Positions 8,339 through 11,707 of a DNA stretch of 11,707 nucleotides are shown one piece after another. The stretch's first letter is position 1; the number at the start of each line of letters is the position of its first letter. Under the pieces are notes generated by a model, which saw only the letters and a list, made by a program, of their open reading frames with translations, made no database searches and was not told where the DNA came from. The translations under genes were made by a program, and so were the position numbers. This DNA comes from H111-94 sp034436045 (GTDB lineage: Bacteria; Chloroflexota; Ktedonobacteria; Ktedonobacterales; Ktedonobacteraceae), in assembly GCA_034436045.1 (NCBI GenBank), contig DAOTVZ010000177.1, positions 1 through 11,707 of the forward strand. The letters run 5' to 3'.

Positions 8339-9280
8339 TTACACTGGTTTGCCCTGAAGTGCCTTTAATAAAACACCTAGCTGTTTTTGATAGACAGGGG
8401 ACTGTTTCCATCCTTCAAAGTTTGCGATGTGACGTTTTTTGGGTATGAAACCTGCCCAACCAGGACTATCGAGAATAGCAGTATCCAGGCAAATAGGGAG
8501 GAGAACATCCACCTTGCCGCCACGTTCCTTATTTCGCGCTATCTCTACCTCTTTCTTTACCCAATCACTGGCTAGTGCATCTTTTGAGAGAACAAGTAAC
8601 AACTTATCATGATGCTGGATAGCTTCGGTAATCTTCTCTGGAAATTTATCGCCTGGCCGTAAATTCATTGGCGCAAACCAGCAACGTACCCCTCTCTGCT
8701 GCAAACTTTGATAAAGTACTTCAACAAAATGCTGATCTTCACTGGCATAGCTAATAAAGCATGTAAAGTAGCTCAAAGGGTTTTTACTCTGCTCAAGTAT
8801 CGCTTCTAACAAATGTCCTGTTAGTCCCACTCCTTGAAGAAATTTCTGTGGGATCGAACCTGCGAAACGACCTATTGTGGTAACATCAATCGTGGAAGGC
8901 CCCAGGTGCTGTATTGTATCAAGCCCTTTGACAGTTCTCATATCCACATTTAGCAACTGCGTCTCATGCATCGTAGCCTTTCGACACCGTACTTCACAAA
9001 GAGTTGTTTTTCTGAAGATTGTGCCATGCAAGTTTGCATGGCACAGATTCGCCCCTGTCAAATCTGCCATAGCCAGATTCGCATAGCTTAGATCGGCTGA
9101 ATCCAGGGCAACTCCACAGAGATTTGCTCCCCTCAGATTGACTCCGCGAAAGTTGATACCGCTGAGTCTCTTTCCTCTCAAGTCGGCATTACTTAAATCT
9201 GGCAGAATTTCAGGATGCTTCCGTCGCCATTGATTCCACTTCCTCACAGGCCCATTAAGCTGATCAATATGATTGGACAT
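8339..9280 (-). CDS. Pentapeptide-repeat protein with C-terminal TIR domain
   Basis: The protein has 313 residues. Residues about 28-115 are tandem pentapeptide repeats of the A(D/N)Lxx type (NADLR, GANLC, SADLS, YANLA, MADLT, GANLC, HANLH), which fold into a right-handed quadrilateral beta-helix. A linker with GPSTIDVTTIGRFAGSIP follows. Residues about 171-305 are a TIR domain: CFISYASEDQ (box 1), RCWFAP (box 2 region), and SDWVKKEVEIA, where E244 is the likely NADase catalytic glutamate. This architecture is a known family in cyanobacteria and Chloroflexota; its role is unproven, and TIR domains of other systems cleave NAD+ or make signalling nucleotides. The start ATG has a good Shine-Dalgarno (CAGGAG, seven bases upstream). 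It is last in a minus-strand row, 90 bases after the broken motif-bearing gene, and may be co-transcribed or have its own promoter in the gap. No signal peptide or membrane segment is seen. Confidence 0.9.
   Translation of the reverse strand: MSNHIDQLNGPVRKWNQWRRKHPEILPDLSNADLRGKRLSGINFRGVNLRGANLCGVALDSADLSYANLAMADLTGANLCHANLHGTIFRKTTLCEVRCRKATMHETQLLNVDMRTVKGLDTIQHLGPSTIDVTTIGRFAGSIPQKFLQGVGLTGHLLEAILEQSKNPLSYFTCFISYASEDQHFVEVLYQSLQQRGVRCWFAPMNLRPGDKFPEKITEAIQHHDKLLLVLSKDALASDWVKKEVEIARNKERGGKVDVLLPICLDTAILDSPGWAGFIPKKRHIANFEGWKQSPVYQKQLGVLLKALQGKPV
9020..9045. repeat. Perfect inverted repeat inside the pentapeptide coding region
   Basis: TGTGCCATGCAA (9020-9031) and TTGCATGGCACA (9034-9045) are perfect 12-base arms around two bases. 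They lie within the codons for the NLCHANLHGTIF stretch of the pentapeptide-TIR gene. The arms would form a stable hairpin in mRNA or could be a palindromic protein-binding site. Confidence 0.8.
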
Positions 9281-9306
9281 TACTAATCTCCTGAATCACT
9301 ACTAAT

Positions 9307-9356
9307 GATGTTTTTACAGTCTGCTATATCAAATACTAGTAGAGCGCAAAAACATC
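9307..9356. repeat. Inverted repeat upstream of the pentapeptide-TIR gene
   Basis: GATGTTTTT (9307-9315) and AAAAACATC (9348-9356) are perfect 9-base arms 32 bases apart, in the 90-base gap before the pentapeptide-TIR start. Between them, on the minus strand, is a TATAGC that could serve as a weak -10, with a T-rich -35 region lying in the right arm. The arms may be paired operator half-sites or the base of a weak terminator for the upstream gene. Confidence 0.45.
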
Positions 9357-9370
9357 TGAATACACTTTCA

Positions 9371-10597
9371 CTAACTGGGATGTGCATTATTGTTCGCCGA
9401 ATTTCGCTGTGAATCTGGTCTCGGTGGTTCTAACACAGGTGGTGAGTACGGCAGATAGTAAAACTGTGATAGGGCCGGGTAGTTTTGCAGCAGTTGTGGA
9501 TACTTGTTGAACAACTCCGAAAATGTCTCCACAGTGTCGAGTTCTCTGATGATAAATTCTGCCCCTCTGGCCCCAACGATCTCCATCAACTGCTCACGAA
9601 TCTTCTGGCTATATTGATATGACTGCTTTTTCGCTTGTTCGCGCAGTTCAAAATCATTATCCCGTGCCTTCTCCCTGCGGTTATACTCTCTTCGTCTCGC
9701 TTCCTCCTGTAGCTACGCCTCCGTCTTTACCCTCGCTACAGCAGCATTTGTACGCTCCCTCGCTTTAGCAATTTCTGTCTGTTTCTCGATATCGCGTATC
9801 TGCTGGCGGTTTCGATCCCAGAAAATCTCTGGGAAAGGAATCTGACCAAGCGCAATACCAACCTCCTGGAGTTCACGCCGACTGGAGGCGATATAGATGA
9901 GCTTCTTTTCATTGAGCTTATCATGCAACGTGCTTCTTGCATAGGACTTAAAGCTACTTTCAATTGCAGCCGGGATGTTCCTCCAATTTGTCGTGTCGTC
10001 GTATAGGTTCGTCGTTTGAACTTTGACGCTGATCTGCCCAATATTCCATCGCCTACTAAAGATGAACTCGCTGTTTGTAGTTCTTGCAGAGAAGTATGAT
10101 TGCTCTGACAGAGTTCCTTCGCTTTCTGCGACACCACATCAACAGGTGCCCCTTGCAACATCGTCGCGGCAATCACGTAACAGCGCTCGTAGGCATCCAG
10201 TTGGTAGTACCACTCATCAATAGTAGAGGGCATTGCGGCAACATCGGTTCTATCCGCAGGCTCGTCCCTAATACTTTCATTCGCTAAAGCTGCATCCCAC
10301 AGCCCATTTCTGACCATCTCTGCAACCTGACGTTTGCGGGCATCAACAAAACTGGCCATAGCTTCCGCAGGTGGATTCTCTTTTTGGAGCGTGAATGTGA
10401 TGCCTATATCGTTGAAAAGCTGTACCAGATCCTTCAGGCTAAAGCCGTTGTAGATCATACCTTGATTTGTACCCAGCACGGAACCAGCAATTTGCCGTCC
10501 ATAGACGTTGTATCCCTCAGCTTGTTGCCGGGTATCCTCTCCGTTCACGGCCCTGCCCCCCATCCTCACCGACTGTTTCAGAGTTCTCTTCTCCCAT
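9371..10597 (-). pseudogene. Broken gene: motif-bearing partner of the adjacent TIR protein
   Basis: The gene would encode about 408 residues if read through its defects. ATG 10597 has GGTGAGGG just upstream and begins an acidic leader (MGEENSETVGEDGG). That frame then stops early unless one base is skipped at a run of six C (10556-10561). The next frame carries the motif Y-N-V-Y...IAGSVLGTNQGMIYNGF and a mostly helical region (DEWYYQLDAYERCYVIAATM) to about 10080. There the sensible frame switches again, to FSRRWNIGQISVKVQ, continuing through LHDKLNEKK and a charged coiled-coil-like part. A TAG at 9713-9715 interrupts the coiled coil in frame; the frame then runs open (LQEEARRREYNRREKAR) to its stop at 9371. 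The first defect is uncertain because translation could instead start at GTG 10569 or ATG 10563; the second shift and the amber are clear. I do not recognise the family, and no catalytic motif is visible. It lies 22 bases after the TIR gene, in one apparent operon. Confidence 0.7.
10420..10521 (-). other. N-terminal Gly/Asn-rich motif (candidate amyloid signalling motif), copy B
   Basis: This codes for AEGYNVYGRQ, then IAGSVLGTNQGMIYNGF, then SLKDLVQ, near the N-terminus of the broken partner gene. It aligns without gaps to copy A at the end of the TIR protein, sharing A-E-x-Y, I-x-GSVLG-x-N-x-G, N-x-F and a following L. The DNA of the two copies has diverged much more than the protein motif, so this is not a recent duplication. 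An amyloid function is an inference from layout and composition. Confidence 0.6.
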
Positions 10598-10619
10598 AAT
10601 CCCTCACCAGATAGTGAAT

Positions 10620-11309
10620 TTACTTATCCTGGACATTGTTATCTTTTAGCGCAGCACGTGAAAATTTCGCCAGCGCTGAGGAATCGAAGTTATTGAGTAG
10701 TGTCCCACGATTAGCACCTAGAACAGAGCCTTGTATGATATGTGCATTGATATGATATGTTTCTGCGCGTCGCGCCAACGGTTCAAAACACTGCATTTCT
10801 CCATCTTTGTCGGCGTCTCTCGTCTCAACTCCTTCCTTCCCATACCGTTTATTCGTGAAATTGTTAATCGCGGTGCGGATACTAGCAGATACCTCCGCAA
10901 AGAATCGGTCGCAGTCCGCCTGACGTTTAAGTGACCTGGTATCCGCTTGAAGAACCTGCAACGCACTTAATGGACTTCCCTGCCAATCAACCGCTCGAAC
11001 AATGATAGGAATCACACACGCTTCCTTTGCTTGCCGTCTCGCTAACGCGATCCTCATCTCTCTCTGGCAACATGCTGAGGCCATGAAGTCAGGACTTACT
11101 AACAATAGAATGACCTGTGCCTGGACGAGATGCTCTTCTATCTCTTGCATCCATGTTTGTCCGGGCACAATCATACCATCGTACCAATAGTTGATATATC
11201 CCTCGTGCTGCAATGCATCGAGTATCTTCCCTAACGCATCGCGAAACTGCTTATCAGCATGCGCATAGCTACAGAAGAGATTTATAGTTGGTACAGGCCC
11301 TTGAGCCAT
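10620..11309 (-). CDS. TIR-domain protein with C-terminal signalling-type motif
   Basis: This 229-residue cytoplasmic protein begins with a TIR domain (residues about 8-150): NLFCSYAHADKQFRD (box 1), then YWYDGMIVPGQTW, then LLLVSPDFMAS followed by CCQREMRIALARR, in which E84 sits at the place of the catalytic glutamate of NADase TIRs. A polar, charged linker follows (about 151-181). A short Gly/Asn-rich motif then occupies about 182-216, IIQGSVLGANRGTLLNNF, which recurs at the N-terminus of the next gene. This single-domain TIR type is common as the effector half of multi-gene systems. The start ATG has AGAGGA six bases upstream, and a sigma70-like promoter lies about 50 bases before it. The gene is first of an apparent operon with the broken partner, 22 bases downstream. 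I infer that it is an effector recruited or activated through motif-motif contact; the enzyme activity itself is not proven by sequence. Confidence 0.88.
   Translation of the reverse strand: MAQGPVPTINLFCSYAHADKQFRDALGKILDALQHEGYINYWYDGMIVPGQTWMQEIEEHLVQAQVILLLVSPDFMASACCQREMRIALARRQAKEACVIPIIVRAVDWQGSPLSALQVLQADTRSLKRQADCDRFFAEVSASIRTAINNFTNKRYGKEGVETRDADKDGEMQCFEPLARRAETYHINAHIIQGSVLGANRGTLLNNFDSSALAKFSRAALKDNNVQDK
10662..10766 (-). other. C-terminal Gly/Asn-rich motif (candidate amyloid signalling motif), copy A
   Basis: This codes for residues about 182-216 of the TIR protein: AETYHINAH, then IIQGSVLGANRGTLLNNF, then DSSALAKFS. It is short, rich in Gly and Asn, has beta-branched and hydrophobic residues alternating with polar ones, and follows a flexible linker at the protein end. 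That is the usual build of RHIM-, HET-s- or BASS-type amyloid motifs. It matches copy B in the neighbour. Confidence 0.6.
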
Positions 11310-11341
11310 TTGCTTCCTCTTTTTTCAGAGCTAGAATATAC

Positions 11342-11376
11342 ACTCAACATTACTCGACATTATACAGTACTCAACA
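11342..11376 (-). repeat. Three TGTYGAGT octamers around the TIR promoter -10
   Basis: Read on the minus strand, TGTTGAGT (11376-11369), TGTCGAGT (11359-11352) and TGTTGAGT (11349-11342) occur in the same direction. The last two are tandem 10-base units (AATGTCGAGT, AATGTTGAGT). They lie between the -35 and the -10, at the expected transcription start, and just after it, which suits a repressor or activator site. Confidence 0.55.
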
Positions 11377-11387
11377 GTGCGTAGCAA
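11359..11387 (-). promoter_or_regulatory. Sigma70-type promoter of the TIR operon
   Basis: On the minus strand, TTGCTA (11387-11382) is followed after exactly 17 bases by a perfect TATAAT (11364-11359). Transcription would start near 11352, giving a leader of about 40 bases before the TIR start. This is the best promoter-like sequence in the window. Confidence 0.7.
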
Positions 11388-11518
11388 TTTGAAATACGCT
11401 GAAGTAGGAAAAAAATACCTGTATGAGCCGATTTGCATTTCACCAATGTCTAAAAGGAGGTTATAGGCATGATTTGCTCCTTCGTTTGTAGCAACAGGCA
11501 ATGGCAATATAATATATC

Positions 11519-11707
11519 TCATAGTTTGCCACGCGCCTCCTCAACTAAACATATTATCTCATTCAGACCTGGCATAGCTTGCGGAGCCTGCTGCAACATA
11601 TACAGGTTATCGAGGACTCCATCAAAGGTAGTGACATGCCGCGTTTCCTGGATAGCGCGCTGATAGCTCTGCCGAGATTGAGCGAGGTTCCCCAAAGCCA
11701 GTTGCGC
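11519..11707 (-). CDS. TPR-repeat protein, C-terminal end (partial)
   Basis: The frame is open from the window edge to a TGA at 11519-11521, giving the last 62 residues; the start lies beyond the window. LALGNLAQSRQSYQRAIQ fits one tetratricopeptide unit (LG, Y and A at the consensus positions). FDGVLDNLYMLQQAPQAMPGLNE and a final helix ending EEARGKL resemble a C-terminal cap in such proteins. TPR arrays bind proteins or peptides. The piece could belong to a plain TPR protein or to a larger TPR-containing sensor (for example a STAND or CHAT protein); this cannot be decided here. It is on the same strand as the TIR operon but 209 bases upstream, with a separate promoter between, so it may or may not belong to the same system. 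Confidence 0.7.
   Translation of the reverse strand, partial: AQLALGNLAQSRQSYQRAIQETRHVTTFDGVLDNLYMLQQAPQAMPGLNEIICLVEEARGKL

Noticed and set aside
8178..8411. Minus-strand 77-codon open frame with a hydrophobic end, crossing the TIR stop
   Set aside because: It overlaps the TIR C-terminus in another frame, with no ribosome site; the hydrophobic run comes from A+T-rich spacer.
9713..9715. Programmed read-through of the amber codon
   Set aside because: No stem-loop, UAG-specific element or tRNA is visible to support recoding. A simple CAG-to-TAG change explains it.
9736..10080. Continuation of the frame-1 reading of the partner gene down to 9736
   Set aside because: Its product becomes Ser/Arg-rich and featureless after about 10080, while the other frame gives an ordered, protein-like sequence over the same bases. 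Read as out-of-frame sequence after a frameshift.
11331..11522. Minus-strand open frame of 63 codons between the TPR and TIR genes
   Set aside because: It overlaps the TIR promoter and octamer repeats, has no ribosome site, and its composition looks non-coding. The TPR protein ends in a different frame at 11519.
11469..11663. Plus-strand open frame of 64 codons with a perfect AGGAGG eight bases before its ATG
   Set aside because: It runs antisense through the TPR coding end, its product has no recognisable features, and no promoter is evident. The ribosome-site match may be chance; kept only as a remote small-ORF possibility.
1..11707. CRISPR arrays, tRNA or rRNA genes, insertion sequence ends, phage attachment sites
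   Set aside because: I looked for regularly spaced repeats, tRNA-like cloverleaf sequences and terminal inverted repeats next to transposase-like frames, and found none.

Overview
The window looks like chromosomal DNA of a bacterium from the Chloroflexota, most likely a Ktedonobacteria-type soil organism. This is an inference from gene content (an XPB-like helicase next to a Bax1-type nuclease, a pentapeptide-TIR protein, a TIR/TPR cluster, a large Asp-box repeat protein) and not from a marker gene. The left two thirds is fairly G+C rich and carries housekeeping or metabolic genes. From about 8.1 kb onward the DNA is visibly more A+T rich and carries immunity- or signalling-like genes, which suggests an accessory island.

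Left part (1-5306): the C-terminal end of a fructose-type PTS EIIC permease (+) runs into a strong bidirectional hairpin. Converging on it is a gene (-) for a fused MaoC-type enoyl-CoA hydratase and phosphate acetyl/butyryltransferase. A 342-base divergent intergenic region separates that gene from a long (+) gene for a WD40/YVTN/BNR (VPS10-like) Asp-box repeat protein that has no signal peptide.

Middle (5434-8137): a two-gene operon (+) encodes an XPB/RAD25-type DNA helicase and a DUF790/Bax1-type PD-(D/E)XK nuclease, with a 14-base overlap and a strong Shine-Dalgarno for the second gene. The helicase gene appears to be transcribed leaderless, with a -10 box six bases before the ATG and a 16-base dyad over the -10 and start codon.

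Right part (8339-11707), all on the minus strand, read from right to left: the end of a TPR protein; a good sigma70-type promoter with three octamer repeats; a TIR-domain protein whose C-terminus carries a short Gly/Asn-rich motif; 22 bases later a broken gene whose N-terminus carries a matching copy of that motif; and then a pentapeptide-repeat/TIR protein. The paired motif (GSVLGxNxG...N.F), at the effector C-terminus and the neighbour N-terminus, is laid out like the amyloid signalling motifs of fungal HET-s/NLR pairs and the bacterial BASS families. This is the most interesting feature of the window: a candidate prion-like TIR signalling pair. The partner gene, however, has an in-frame amber codon and at least one frameshift, so in this genome the system may be decaying, or the assembly may contain errors.
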